Origin: Spirulina sp. CCY15215
GTDB taxonomy: Bacteria; Cyanobacteriota; Cyanobacteriia; Cyanobacteriales; Spirulinaceae
Assembly (NCBI RefSeq): GCF_016888125.1
Contig: NZ_JACSWA010000525.1
Coordinates: forward strand, 1 to 33,987
DNA length: 33,987 nucleotides
Reading direction: 5' to 3'
Shown one piece after another: positions 15,931 to 25,108 of the stretch. Numbering within the stretch: the stretch's first letter is position 1; each line of letters starts with the position of its first letter. Made by a program: the position numbers and the translations under genes. The notes under the pieces are model-generated. The model did no database searches. It worked only from the letters and a program-made list of their open reading frames with translations, and was not told the DNA's origin.

Positions 15931-16602
15931 TCAGCTTAAAAGCTGGTAGGCACCACCACGCTCTAGCGCTTGTTGGTAAGCCGGACGGGTGTGGATACGG
16001 GTCAAGAATGCCACAAGCATTGGATAACTTGCGTTCAGTCCAACCCTTGCTGCTGCTGCCTCCAACGGAAAGCTGAGTTGGATATCGGCTGCGGTGAATT
16101 CGTTGCCAGCAAACCATGTGCTTGTGCTAATCTCCGCCTCCATATAGTCTAGGTGTTGTTTAATCTGAGGTTCAATCAACAAGCATTTGACGCGATTCAC
16201 GATCTTTCTGGCGATCGGTCGGGCGAAAAAGGGCATTGGCTTCTTCTCAATTTGCTCGAAGATCAGCTTCAGCACTAGCGGCGGCATCGCAGAACCTTCG
16301 GCATAATGCAACCAGTAGGTATAGCGTAGATGTTCTGGTGTACCTAGAGCCGGCATCAATCGTCCGTTGCCATAGCGTCCAACTAGATATTCGATAATGG
16401 CACCGGATTCAGCCAGAGTCAAATCGCCATCAGTAATCACTGGCGATTTGCCCAGTGGATGGATCTGACGTAGCGATACGGGTGCCAACATCGTTTTTGA
16501 ATCACGCTCATAGCGCTTGATGTCGTAAGGGAGTCCGAGTTCCTCCAGCAGCCAGAGTATACGTTGGGAGCGAGAGTTGTTTAAGTGGTGAACCGTGATC
16601 AT
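15931..16602 (-). CDS. Glutathione S-transferase
   Basis: A 223-aa cytosolic protein with a thioredoxin-like N-terminal domain (MITVHHLNNSRSQRILWLLE, with a Ser/Asn-Ser-Arg-Ser site for glutathione activation; cis-Pro segment GKSPVITDG; glutathione-binding ESGAIIEYLVGRYG) and an all-helical C-terminal domain ending at EFTAADIQLSFPLEAA. The length is usual. This class (with NNSRSQRILWLLEEL) occurs widely in bacteria and conjugates or reduces electrophiles. Start ATG 16600-16602 has no strong ribosome-binding site. It stands alone between the antitoxin remnant and the desaturase gene, all on the minus strand. A detoxification role is a family-level inference. Confidence 0.9.
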   Translation of the reverse strand: MITVHHLNNSRSQRILWLLEELGLPYDIKRYERDSKTMLAPVSLRQIHPLGKSPVITDGDLTLAESGAIIEYLVGRYGNGRLMPALGTPEHLRYTYWLHYAEGSAMPPLVLKLIFEQIEKKPMPFFARPIARKIVNRVKCLLIEPQIKQHLDYMEAEISTSTWFAGNEFTAADIQLSFPLEAAAARVGLNASYPMLVAFLTRIHTRPAYQQALERGGAYQLLS

Positions 16603-16761
16603 GAGATTAAGCTCTTAGTTTTTTAGTATCGAGATTTTCATGCTTAAATTACGTAGTCAATCATTTTTATTGGGAGCGCATTAAGATGCGTTTGCCCTAA
16701 GATTGTGCCTGAGATATCCGAAGCATTATCGATCGCCCTTGCCGAAAAAGATTCAAAAAAT

Positions 16762-17877
16762 CTAACAAGTAGTTCCCATTTTTCGTAGCCAACGATAATG
16801 GGATGATAGTCCTAACCAAAAAGAACTATGTTGGTTATATCTCAATCCATATTCCCGACAAGTCTGCTCCACGATCTTAGATATTTCAGGATAGTTAATA
16901 TGGCAGATATTGGGGAATAAATGATGCTCGATTTGGAAATTCAATCCACCCAGTAGCCATGTCATCAAATGGTTATTCCGAGAAAAGTTTACCGTTGTTT
17001 CGATCTGATGCACCGCCCAATCTTTCTCAATGAGACTCGCCTCGGCAATTGGTAATGGAAAATCGGCTTCTTCAACCACGTGCGCTAGTTGAAATACTAC
17101 GCTTAACACTACTCCCAAGGTGACAGCTACTAATCCATAGCTTGCTAAAACTTGCCATAGCGTATGAAATTGTAACGGAATCACAAAGGCAAGGGCGAAA
17201 AATACCAGTTTGCCACCCCAAAATATCACTAGATTACTGAACTTAGGACGTGGATAGGGGCGATCGCTAATTTTGCCAGCGATCAGATAATAAAAATCAT
17301 CATAAAAATGCCACTTAATCGCTAGAAATCCATACAAAAACCACAAATAATAATGTTGCCAACGATGGAAGGCTAAGTGCGGATGAGAAGGAGAAAGTCG
17401 CCCAAAAATTCCCACCTCCAAATCCTTGTCATAACCAGCAATATTGGTATAGGTATGATGGAAAACATCGTGCTTCCAATGCCAAATATAAGAACTGCCG
17501 CCAATCAAATCTAAACTCATCGCCATGAGCTTATTAACCCATAGCGAATCGGAATATGCGTGATGTGCGCCGTCATGTTGAATACCAAAACCAATGCCTG
17601 CGGTAACGACACCGAGCATAATGCACAAGGGAATGACCTGCCACCATGTCTGAGCGACAAAAACTAATAGAGAATATAATCCGAAAAAGCTAAACAACAA
17701 GATAATGGTTTTCGCATACATTTGCGGACAATCACGAGCCTTGCGATCTGGATTTTGAAAAAGTTCGTCAACCCTTCGTTTTAGTTCTGTCTTAAACCCA
17801 CTATTCTTGCCAAACTTCAATTTTTTTGCTGTCTCTTTTTCAAGAACCACAGACTGATGAGATTTGTTGACTTGCAT
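16762..17877 (-). CDS. Front-end fatty acid desaturase (delta-6 DesD-like)
   Basis: A 371-aa membrane desaturase. The three histidine boxes that bind the diiron centre are present: HDGAHH, HDVFHHTYTN and QIEHHLFP. The Gln of the third box marks the front-end (delta-6/delta-5 type) acyl-lipid class. Several hydrophobic segments lie between the boxes. There is no cytochrome b5 domain, as usual in cyanobacterial DesD, which draws electrons from ferredoxin. A TTG at 17901 would add eight residues; I prefer the ATG at 17875-17877. Substrate class is inferred from motifs, and regiospecificity is not proven. It would raise membrane unsaturation, as in cold acclimation. It ends 143 bp before the GST gene and follows the copper ATPase gene. 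Confidence 0.85.
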   Translation of the reverse strand: MQVNKSHQSVVLEKETAKKLKFGKNSGFKTELKRRVDELFQNPDRKARDCPQMYAKTIILLFSFFGLYSLLVFVAQTWWQVIPLCIMLGVVTAGIGFGIQHDGAHHAYSDSLWVNKLMAMSLDLIGGSSYIWHWKHDVFHHTYTNIAGYDKDLEVGIFGRLSPSHPHLAFHRWQHYYLWFLYGFLAIKWHFYDDFYYLIAGKISDRPYPRPKFSNLVIFWGGKLVFFALAFVIPLQFHTLWQVLASYGLVAVTLGVVLSVVFQLAHVVEEADFPLPIAEASLIEKDWAVHQIETTVNFSRNNHLMTWLLGGLNFQIEHHLFPNICHINYPEISKIVEQTCREYGLRYNQHSSFWLGLSSHYRWLRKMGTTC

Positions 17878-17948
17878 CTTGTACTGTTTTTTAACTCTCA
17901 AATATTAATATCTTATCTTGGGTAAGCGATCAAGAATCTCTTCTACAT

Positions 17949-20021
17949 CTAATCATGCAAACGCACGCGCCGTAACAACATGGCATTAATTGAAACAACA
18001 ACCGTCGAAATGCTCATCAGGACTGCCCCCACTGCTGGCGATAAGATAATGCCGAACGGTGCTGCAATTCCTGCCGCCAAGGGAATGCCAATGACGTTGT
18101 ATCCAGTCGCCCAAAATAAGTTCTGGATCATTTTGTTGTAGGTGGCTTTGGCAAGTTTCAGCGCATAAGTCGCATCCAGTGGATCGCTTTTAACTAGGAC
18201 TAAATCTGCTGATTCGATCGCCACATTGGTTCCAGCGCCGATCGCCAATCCTAAATCTGCCTCAGTTAAAGCAGGAGCATCATTGATGCCATCACCCACA
18301 AAAGCAGTCGGCTGTTCAGCTTTGAGCTTACGAATCAACGCAGATTTATCCTCTGGCAAAACACGGGCATAGTAGCGATCGATGTGCAAATCCTCAGCAA
18401 CAGTCTTGGCAACGGCTTCAGCATCGCCTGTAATCATCACCACCTGCACGCCCATTTCCTGTAATTTTTTCACCGCTTCTCGTGCCGATTCGCGCACTTG
18501 ATCGGCTAATCCAAAGACAGCCAGGACTTGCTGATCATCCATTAGGGCGATCGCACTTTCCCCCCGCGATTCACTTTCTTGTAACCCTTTTTTCAAGGCT
18601 GAAGGAAACTTTAATTTCAACTCCTCAACCCATTCTGGTCTGCCAACCCGATAGTGTTGATTATTCACGACACCTTCAACGCCTTGACCAGCTACAGCTT
18701 TGAAATCAGTCGCTTGATCAAGCTGGCGATCGCGTTTCTGTGTTTCTTGAACGATCGCCTGTCCGAGGGGATGTTCTGATAGGGATTCTAAAGAAGCCGC
18801 AATCACTAAGGCTGATGACTCTTCAATCCTGTCAGTATAAATTTTCTGTACGCCGAACTCCCCTTTTGTCAAAGTTCCCGTCTTATCAAAAGCGATGGTT
18901 TTAATGCCTCGCGCTCGTTCAAACGCATCTCGGTTGCGTACCAAAATCCCGTTTTTAGCCGCCATCGAGGTAGCGTTGATGATGACTAAGGGAATCGCTA
19001 AACCTAGCGCATGAGGACAGGTAATGACTAACACCGTCACCGCCCGATTAATGGCAAAAGTTAAACCGCCTGTTCCCACCGATAGCCAAACAATGAACGT
19101 CAGCGTAGAAACTGCGATCGCCGTATAAGTTAGCCAACCAGCCAGGCGATCGGCTTTGTTTTGATATTGACTTTTAGATGCCTGCGCTTCCTCAACCAGG
19201 CGCATAATCTGGCTCAGAGTTGTTTCATCCCCAGTGCGAGTAACTTTGATGGTCAAAGCACCCTCTCCATTCACTGCTCCGGCGACCACTTCATCACTGG
19301 CTTTTTTGACCACTGGGCGCGATTCTCCCGTTAAAAAAGCCTCGTTGACGCTAGAGTTCCCGTCTACAACTTCACCATCAATGGGAATTTGTTCACCCGG
19401 ACGAATGAGGATCTGATCGGCTTCCACTAATTCACTCACCGGCACATCTTCGATCTGCCCATTGATCTTTTTGTGAGCGACGGACGGCACTAGATTGGCG
19501 AGATGCTCTAAAGCGCGGCTGGCTCCTTGCACCGAAGCCATTTCAATCCAGTGACCGAGCAACATGATCAAGACTAGAGTTGCCAGTTCCCAGTAAAAAG
19601 AATTTCCTTCTAATCCCAGAGACACTGCCACGCTATAGACAAACGCTACGGTGATGGCCAGTGCCACCAGCGTCATCATGCCAATTTTGCTGCGGATTTC
19701 GTGGTAAGCCCCCTTCAGAAAAACCAAGCCACCGTAGAAATAAATAATGCTAGCGAGAACGGGCATTACCCAATTTGCACCGGGAAACTCGATCGCTTGG
19801 TAGTTAAACCACTCCTGAAACGATGGCGCAAAATAGAGGACAGGTAGGGTGAGTGCTAGGCAAATAAAGAAACGCCGTTTGAACATAGCGGGGCTGTGTC
19901 CTGCGTGTTTATCGTGTCCTGCGTGTTTATCATGTCCTGCGTGTTGCTTATGACTGTGCTTTTTACCTTGTGTATCGGGGTTAGGTTGATTTCTTTTTCC
20001 TGTTTCATTCATATCTAACAT
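17949..20021 (-). CDS. copB: Copper-type P1B ATPase (CopB-like)
   Basis: A 690-aa heavy-metal exporting ATPase. The first ~45 residues are cytosolic and His-rich, with three near-repeats of HAGHDK (about 27-42) that probably bind metal; there is no CxxC metal domain. The membrane metal site is TCPHALGLAIPL (about residues 333-344): CPH rather than CPC marks the P1B-3 (CopB; Cu2+/Cu+/Ag+) group. DKTGTLT (phosphorylated Asp) is near residue 377, SEHPLGQAI and GDGINDAPAL follow. A ribosome-binding site (GGAGAAAAACC) precedes the first ATG, which supports MLDMNE as the start. Two fragments of near-identical genes lie at 11464-11509 and 30823-30993. A kinase/regulator remnant lies on the other side of its promoter region. 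Confidence 0.92.
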   Translation of the reverse strand: MLDMNETGKRNQPNPDTQGKKHSHKQHAGHDKHAGHDKHAGHSPAMFKRRFFICLALTLPVLYFAPSFQEWFNYQAIEFPGANWVMPVLASIIYFYGGLVFLKGAYHEIRSKIGMMTLVALAITVAFVYSVAVSLGLEGNSFYWELATLVLIMLLGHWIEMASVQGASRALEHLANLVPSVAHKKINGQIEDVPVSELVEADQILIRPGEQIPIDGEVVDGNSSVNEAFLTGESRPVVKKASDEVVAGAVNGEGALTIKVTRTGDETTLSQIMRLVEEAQASKSQYQNKADRLAGWLTYTAIAVSTLTFIVWLSVGTGGLTFAINRAVTVLVITCPHALGLAIPLVIINATSMAAKNGILVRNRDAFERARGIKTIAFDKTGTLTKGEFGVQKIYTDRIEESSALVIAASLESLSEHPLGQAIVQETQKRDRQLDQATDFKAVAGQGVEGVVNNQHYRVGRPEWVEELKLKFPSALKKGLQESESRGESAIALMDDQQVLAVFGLADQVRESAREAVKKLQEMGVQVVMITGDAEAVAKTVAEDLHIDRYYARVLPEDKSALIRKLKAEQPTAFVGDGINDAPALTEADLGLAIGAGTNVAIESADLVLVKSDPLDATYALKLAKATYNKMIQNLFWATGYNVIGIPLAAGIAAPFGIILSPAVGAVLMSISTVVVSINAMLLRRVRLHD

Positions 20022-20050
20022 GGTTTTTCTCCAGAATAAAAGCCTGAATT

Positions 20051-20505
20051 AACAATACTGTAGCCAAAAAAATAGCCTTGATAATTTTTTTTTAAGCCTC
20101 AGATATATCTTGGGAGGTGCTGCGATCGCATAGATTATCTAAATAATCACTAATTGTTTGATAAGCCACAATAAAGCGGATTGTTTGCTCAATCTTTCCT
20201 TTGGCAAGTAATCAATAGATAGAACCACATTCACAGTGAAATGTTTAGTTTATATACTTAATAATGCTTGTTTATGTAATTCATGATTAGGAATTTGTTT
20301 AGCTTCGTTCTTCCAGCAACTTATTTAAGTCAAGATTTTTATTGATTGTTTTTTATGTCTTAATGCTAAAATTAAATTATTTAAATATCATCTACATTTA
20401 GAAATAGGTTTGATTATAATGTTCTCTACAATTGGACACATATAAGTAAATTAAAAACAGCGATTTAGGCGAATATTGGCTTACTCAAAACAATACTGTA
20501 GCCAA
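20051..20505. repeat. 17-bp direct repeat bracketing a 421-bp gene-free stretch
   Basis: AACAATACTGTAGCCAA occurs at 20051-20067, just upstream of copB, and again at 20489-20505. The 421 bp between are very AT-rich with no open frame of note and one HIP1-like site. The segment could be an insertion, or the repeat could be a duplicated regulatory site. This covers most of the gene-free stretch 20022-20540. Confidence 0.5.
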
Positions 20506-20540
20506 CGAGGGTGAAATGTCGGGTGTATTCATTGTTTGCA

Positions 20541-20609
20541 TTCCCGCAAGGAAATGCGGGAAGGCTGGGAGCCTCGTGTCTTTAGACCAAGGAGGAAAGC
20601 CGACACGAG
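20541..20609 (+). mobile_element. Two hairpins resembling an IS200/IS605-type end
   Basis: TTCCCGCA/TGCGGGAA (20541-20548 and 20555-20562, 6-nt loop) is followed by CTCGTGTC/GACACGAG (20573-20580 and 20602-20609, 21-nt loop). The GGGAGCCTCGTGTC-TTTAGAC context resembles the subterminal hairpin at the right end of TnpB-carrying elements. No transposase or TnpB frame is present. It abuts the histidine-kinase remnant, so a small element end may have broken that gene. The assignment is tentative. Confidence 0.35.
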
Positions 20610-20611
20610 CG

Positions 20612-20774
20612 AATTTATGGGTACTGGTATTTGGACTCGCAATCTGTCGTAAGATAGCAGAACGTCACGGCGGCTCATTAGTCGCTGAAATCGCACCAAA
20701 CCAAGGCGCAACTTTTATTTTCACCCATGCCCATCCATCAACCCACAGGAGATGCTCACAATGCCCATTAAAGG
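20612..20774 (+). pseudogene. Histidine kinase 3' remnant
   Basis: This encodes the last part of a HATPase_c domain. The G boxes read GTGI, then [16 protein letters not shown], then [10 protein letters not shown], in the order of a sensor kinase. An extra T in the G2 box (after GTGI) and a second shift near the end break the frame. With the second shift corrected, the protein ends [13 protein letters not shown] and stops at a TAA that overlaps the start of the next remnant (ATGCCCATTAA). Everything upstream of the G2 box is missing, replaced by the hairpin segment. The frame at 20516-20794 covers it only by chance. Confidence 0.7.
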
Positions 20775-20881
20775 AAAAAGTATTACGATTTTAGTAGCGG
20801 AGATGATGAAGGCGATCGACTACTGATGCAAGAAGCCCTAGTGGGACTTAAACAAAAATCAAGCCCAACTCAAGTTTTATA
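20762..20881 (+). pseudogene. Response regulator 5' remnant
   Basis: It starts ATGCCCATTAAA, overlapping the kinase stop, as in many two-component operons. The frame reads [14 protein letters not shown]; then a one-base loss shifts it to DDEGDRLLMQEALVGLKQKS and SPTQVL before TAA at 20879-20881. The acidic pair DDE of the receiver domain is visible only after correcting the shift. The rest of the receiver and output domain is absent; the helicase gene begins 11 bp later. Being close to copB, it may derive from a metal-sensing pair, but that is a guess. Confidence 0.65.
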
Positions 20882-20892
20882 AAGACAGGCTA

Positions 20893-23800
20893 ATGATACT
20901 AGACAACGAAAACCAGAATCTGAAAGTTTATCAGTGGATTGCTAAATATACAGAAGAAGGCACTATTGACATCGTTACAGGCTATTTCACTATTGGGGCT
21001 TTAGCTTATCTTTCGCAGCAGGTTAATCAAAAAATTACGAAGTTTCGCCTAGTATTGGGAGATATCGTTAACTTAGATCAAGTTGATGATCGTCCCCTAG
21101 ATTTACTAAATGAAAATATTACAATAGAGGCGGCATTCAATCTTAGTCGTCTGGCTCAGGAAGCAGTTAATTTTTTAAAGCAGGATAAGGTTAAGGCAAA
21201 AACCTTAGAGCCAAATTTTTGTCATGCTAAGTGCTACTTGTTTGAGCCATCAAAGAAAGACGATCGCAACAAATACTTTATTTCGGGTAGCTCCAACCTG
21301 ACTGAAGCAGGAATTGGCTTAAAACATACAAATAATTTAGAATTAAATATTGCCGAAACTGGTAATAATAACCAATATAAAGAGCTAGTCGAATGGTTTG
21401 CAGAACTTTGGAATAAGCCACAAGCACATCAAGAAAAAACTCTTATTTTTAAAGATGGTTCGAGGAAAAAAGTTAATTTCAAGCAATATTTAATTGCAGA
21501 AATTGAAAAGATATTTATTAAATATACGCCCAAAGATATTTACTACAAAATTTTATTTGAGCTATTTAGCAATCAAATTCTGGAAATTGAGAACGATCCA
21601 GAGTTTAATCGTCAAGTGGGAAGATTGGAAAATACGGCGGTTTTTAATGCTCTGTATGACTTCCAGAAAAAAGGGGTTTTGAGTTTAATTCGGATGCTGC
21701 AAAAGTATAATGGGGCAATCTTAGCGGACGCGGTGGGTTTGGGTAAAACTTGGAGCGCGTTGGCAGTAATGAAATTTTTTGCCAGTACCCATGAGATTAT
21801 TTTGATTTGCCCGAAGAAATTAGAACAGAATTGGAGTCGATATTTAAAGAGAAGAGATTCAAAATTTGAAGCTGATCAATTTGATTTTTTGGTAAGATTT
21901 CATACGGATTTAAGCGAGGTTAGGATCAATTCTTATGATGTAGGATTATCCTATTTAACCAGTGAGAAAGCGAAGCTGATTGTGATTGATGAAAGTCATA
22001 ATCTACGGAATGACAAGGCAAATCGTTATAAGTTTCTGGTTGAGCAGATTTTGCAGAAAAATCAAGATGTCAAAGTTTTGTTAATATCAGCAACACCGAT
22101 CAATAACTCTCTGAATGATGCTAGAAATCAGTTTAAGTTGATGGTGCAGGGTAATGTTCATGGGTATGACACAAAACTGGGTATCAAAAATATTGATTAT
22201 TCCTTTAAAGAAGCACAGACAATATTTAATAAATGGCGCAAAGATAATACTCCCAAAATAGGAGACTTTATTAAAAAACTCTCAGGTAATGATTTTTTTA
22301 GATTGACGGATTCGTTATTAGTTGCCAGAACTCGCAAGATGGTAGAAAGTCAGCAAACTAATTTAACATTTCCTGTTAAAAATAAGCCTGAAAATTTATT
22401 TGTGACTCCTCACCAGCTTGGTAACTTTAATACGTTTGAGGAACTGTTCGAGCATTTCCCGCCCATGTTGTCGGGCTATCAGCCAGCTTTTTATGCCGAT
22501 GATGGTACTAAAAAGAAAAAGAATATTTTGCAAAATGACAAGCTGCGCGATCGCTTTCTCGTAAAAATGCTCTATATCTTGATGGTCAAGCGGTTAGAGT
22601 CTTCTTGGTTTTCTTTTTATTCAACAGTTAAAAAGATTAGAGAGCATCATCAAAATGCACTGAATAAAGTTAGAGATTATCAAGCTAATCAAGCTGCATC
22701 AGCTACAAATATTGCAATAGATGACCATAACCTAGATGAAGATGAAGAAGATGATGAATTTACAGAAGAGGTGGAGAAATATACTCTTGGTAAAAAGCGC
22801 CCGATTAGCATTGCAGAAATTGATCGTGCTGGTAACTTGTATAAATTTAAAGAAGACCTCAAAAAAGACTTGGATGCTTTAGATAATCTCTATGTCAATC
22901 TGCAAAAGTTTGAAACTAATATAAATAAAGAGATTGCCAAAAAATCTCAGAAATCTTCTCTATATAAGTCCTGTGACGATAAGTTAGAGGTGCTAATTCG
23001 CAAAATCCTAGACAAGCGCAAATCAGGAGCAAATAACGATAATCAAAAGGTGGTAATCTTCACAGTCTATCGTGATACGGCGGTATATTTGTTTGAACAG
23101 CTTCAAGCGAGAGGTTTTGATAAGATTGCGATCGCATCGGGGTCAGGCTCATACTCAGATGATGACAATCGCAAACAGTCTATGGAGTCGATTCTTGAAA
23201 GATTTGCACCATATACCAAGCTATTTTTAGAAAAAGAATGGGCTTTTCAATCTGAGAAAGTGGGACTAGACGCTTTTATAGAATGGCAAGAATGGATTAA
23301 AGAAAACCATCCTGATACTCACCAAAAGTTAAATAAATCTATTGATATCTTGATTGCTACTGATGCACTCAGCGAGGGTCAAAACTTACAGGATGCTGAC
23401 ATGGTGATTAATTATGATATCCATTGGAATCCTGTAAGAATTATTCAAAGGATGGGACGGATCGATCGCTTGGGTAGTCCAAATCAAAAAATATTTGGGA
23501 TTAACTTCTGGCCTTCAGATAATATTAATTCCTATCTCAATCTGCAAGAAAGGATTGAGCAACGGATGGCGGCGATGAAGTTGGCTGGATCTGAGGTCGA
23601 TCATCAGTTTTCTGATAGCTTTGCAAAGATGGCACATGATAAAGATTTTGACCGCAAAATGAACGATCGCATGATAAAGCAGATGGAAATTACTTGGGAT
23701 GATATTGAGGTAAGCGATCAAAGTTTAGGTTTTGATAGTTTGTCTTTGGAGCGCTATCGACAGGATTTACTCGCTGAATTTGACCGCGATAAAGATAAAT

Positions 23801-24318
23801 ATCGCCAGATGCCAAAGGGGGTATATACGGGATTTTTGGGAGATGGTAAAATAGGCGATCGTAGTGGTATTGTGGCTTTACTTGGTTATCCGGCAAAACC
23901 TTCTAAGAAGTTCGATCATCAATATCAGGTTTTTGATTTGATTTATATTGATAAATCGGGCAAGTTAGTTTTAAACAATCAAAAAGAAGTATTGGATTTT
24001 CTAACTGTAAATAAAGACAAAGAGCGATTTGTTCCTGATGCTGTGGATCGGGGTGAAGAAAGTGCGATCGCTGAATTAGTAAATGGGCTTAAAGCTTGGT
24101 TAAGTAGTCAAGCGGTGCAAACTGAGGTAATGGAGGATGGCACGACTAAGGAGACAATGGGAACGGCGGCGCGGGATTTGTTAGGCAAAATTAAGAAGGG
24201 CAATAAATCAGCTTTGGAAATTGTCAAACAGAACGTCAAAGTTGATGATAAGTTTCAGGTTGATAAGTTTGATTTGGTGGCTTGGGTGTTAGTGAGGGGG
24301 GATGAGAACACGGATTAG
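20893..24318 (+). CDS. PLD-nuclease / SNF2-type helicase fusion protein
   Basis: A 1141-aa protein. Residues about 1-180 are a phospholipase D-like nuclease domain with one HxK motif (HAKCYLFEP, about 111) and SGSSNLTEAGIG (about 131). A superfamily-2 helicase follows: ADAVGLGKTW (Walker A, about 280), VIDESHNLR (motif II, about 364), LLISATPINNS (motif III, about 396), VIFTVYRDTAVYL, IATDALSEGQNLQ (motif V, about 820) and IIQRMGRIDRLGS (motif VI, about 850). An acidic insert lies near 615-625 (DEDEEDDEF). The C-terminal ~200 residues are unassigned. It likely moves along DNA and cuts it, as the restriction arm beside the methylase two genes downstream. Its stop codon lies within palindrome A. 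AT-rich relative to the left of the window. Confidence 0.85.
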   Translation: MILDNENQNLKVYQWIAKYTEEGTIDIVTGYFTIGALAYLSQQVNQKITKFRLVLGDIVNLDQVDDRPLDLLNENITIEAAFNLSRLAQEAVNFLKQDKVKAKTLEPNFCHAKCYLFEPSKKDDRNKYFISGSSNLTEAGIGLKHTNNLELNIAETGNNNQYKELVEWFAELWNKPQAHQEKTLIFKDGSRKKVNFKQYLIAEIEKIFIKYTPKDIYYKILFELFSNQILEIENDPEFNRQVGRLENTAVFNALYDFQKKGVLSLIRMLQKYNGAILADAVGLGKTWSALAVMKFFASTHEIILICPKKLEQNWSRYLKRRDSKFEADQFDFLVRFHTDLSEVRINSYDVGLSYLTSEKAKLIVIDESHNLRNDKANRYKFLVEQILQKNQDVKVLLISATPINNSLNDARNQFKLMVQGNVHGYDTKLGIKNIDYSFKEAQTIFNKWRKDNTPKIGDFIKKLSGNDFFRLTDSLLVARTRKMVESQQTNLTFPVKNKPENLFVTPHQLGNFNTFEELFEHFPPMLSGYQPAFYADDGTKKKKNILQNDKLRDRFLVKMLYILMVKRLESSWFSFYSTVKKIREHHQNALNKVRDYQANQAASATNIAIDDHNLDEDEEDDEFTEEVEKYTLGKKRPISIAEIDRAGNLYKFKEDLKKDLDALDNLYVNLQKFETNINKEIAKKSQKSSLYKSCDDKLEVLIRKILDKRKSGANNDNQKVVIFTVYRDTAVYLFEQLQARGFDKIAIASGSGSYSDDDNRKQSMESILERFAPYTKLFLEKEWAFQSEKVGLDAFIEWQEWIKENHPDTHQKLNKSIDILIATDALSEGQNLQDADMVINYDIHWNPVRIIQRMGRIDRLGSPNQKIFGINFWPSDNINSYLNLQERIEQRMAAMKLAGSEVDHQFSDSFAKMAHDKDFDRKMNDRMIKQMEITWDDIEVSDQSLGFDSLSLERYRQDLLAEFDRDKDKYRQMPKGVYTGFLGDGKIGDRSGIVALLGYPAKPSKKFDHQYQVFDLIYIDKSGKLVLNNQKEVLDFLTVNKDKERFVPDAVDRGEESAIAELVNGLKAWLSSQAVQTEVMEDGTTKETMGTAARDLLGKIKKGNKSALEIVKQNVKVDDKFQVDKFDLVAWVLVRGDENTD

Positions 24319-24472
24319 ACGGATTACGCGGATTACGCGGATTTTTTGGATTTTTCAAGGATTTATTAGGATTATTTAAAGGATTTTCTGGTTGGAAGGG
24401 TATATGATTAAAATAAGTAAAATCCGTGAAATCCTTTAATCCGTATAATCCGCGATTCAGATGTTGTTTTGA
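24304..24472. repeat. GGATT palindrome, copy A (helicase/nuclease gap)
   Basis: An imperfect palindrome of about 169 bp. The left arm has repeated CGGATT words (ACGGATTAGACGGATTACG and on), the right arm their complements (AATCCGTGAAATCC, then AATCCGTATAATCCGCGATT). It starts within the last codons of the helicase gene, supplies its stop, and ends at the base before the next ATG. It is nearly the same as copy B, including the unpaired middle (GGTTGGAAGGGTATATGAT). It can form one long hairpin in RNA. Confidence 0.85.
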
Positions 24473-25087
24473 ATGACTATTGCAGTTACAGAAAATATTA
24501 GATCGTTTAATGATGTAGAGACAAAGTTAGGTCTGCGCCGATCGCAAGATCCAGACTTCTTTATGGAATGGTGTAGAGATTTTGAAGAATTAGGAGATAC
24601 TGAAAAAACAACTTTAGATCGGATCAAGCAATCATATTTACATCATATTACTGAAGGCTTTTTGTCTGAGGGAACGGTAAATTTGTTGATGGTTTCACCG
24701 TTACTATTTTTGGCAGGTTTTCTGGAATTTCCTTTTAGTTTGCGAAGTGAGCAGTCAGTTGAGATTAGCGATTACAGTGGTAGTGTTACTTATCACGGTC
24801 GAATTGATGCTTTAGTTTTGAATAACAACTTATGGATCGTTTTAATTGAGGCAAAGCGTTCTAGTTTTTCGTTTTTGGTGGCAGTACCACAGGCTCTTGC
24901 CTACATGATGGCAAGTCCAAATGGTGATAAACCAACTTATGCACTTGTCACCAATGGCGATCATTTTATGTTTGTTAAGCTACAACAATCGCAATACGAT
25001 CTTTCTGATGATTTTTCACTTTTTAAGCGATCGCGCAATGAACTCTATCCCGTGCTTCAAATTCTAAAATCCTTTAAGGATCTGTAA
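24473..25087 (+). CDS. HsdR_N-like PD-(D/E)XK nuclease-fold protein (operon copy)
   Basis: A 204-aa protein with the type I restriction N-terminal nuclease fold. The core is GRIDALVLNNNLWIVLIEAK: D112, E126 and K128, exactly the same residue numbers as in the paralogue at 11615-12256. A helix (VPQALAYMMASP) and strand (TYALVTNGDHFMFVK) follow, as in that protein. Outside the core the two differ a good deal. It lies between the PLD-helicase and the methyltransferase, each side flanked by a palindrome, which suggests an extra nuclease or specificity subunit of the same system. No ribosome-binding site is visible; the start follows the end of palindrome A directly. Confidence 0.78.
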   Translation: MTIAVTENIRSFNDVETKLGLRRSQDPDFFMEWCRDFEELGDTEKTTLDRIKQSYLHHITEGFLSEGTVNLLMVSPLLFLAGFLEFPFSLRSEQSVEISDYSGSVTYHGRIDALVLNNNLWIVLIEAKRSSFSFLVAVPQALAYMMASPNGDKPTYALVTNGDHFMFVKLQQSQYDLSDDFSLFKRSRNELYPVLQILKSFKDL

Positions 25088-25108
25088 ATAATGAACCTAA
25101 CTCTTTTT

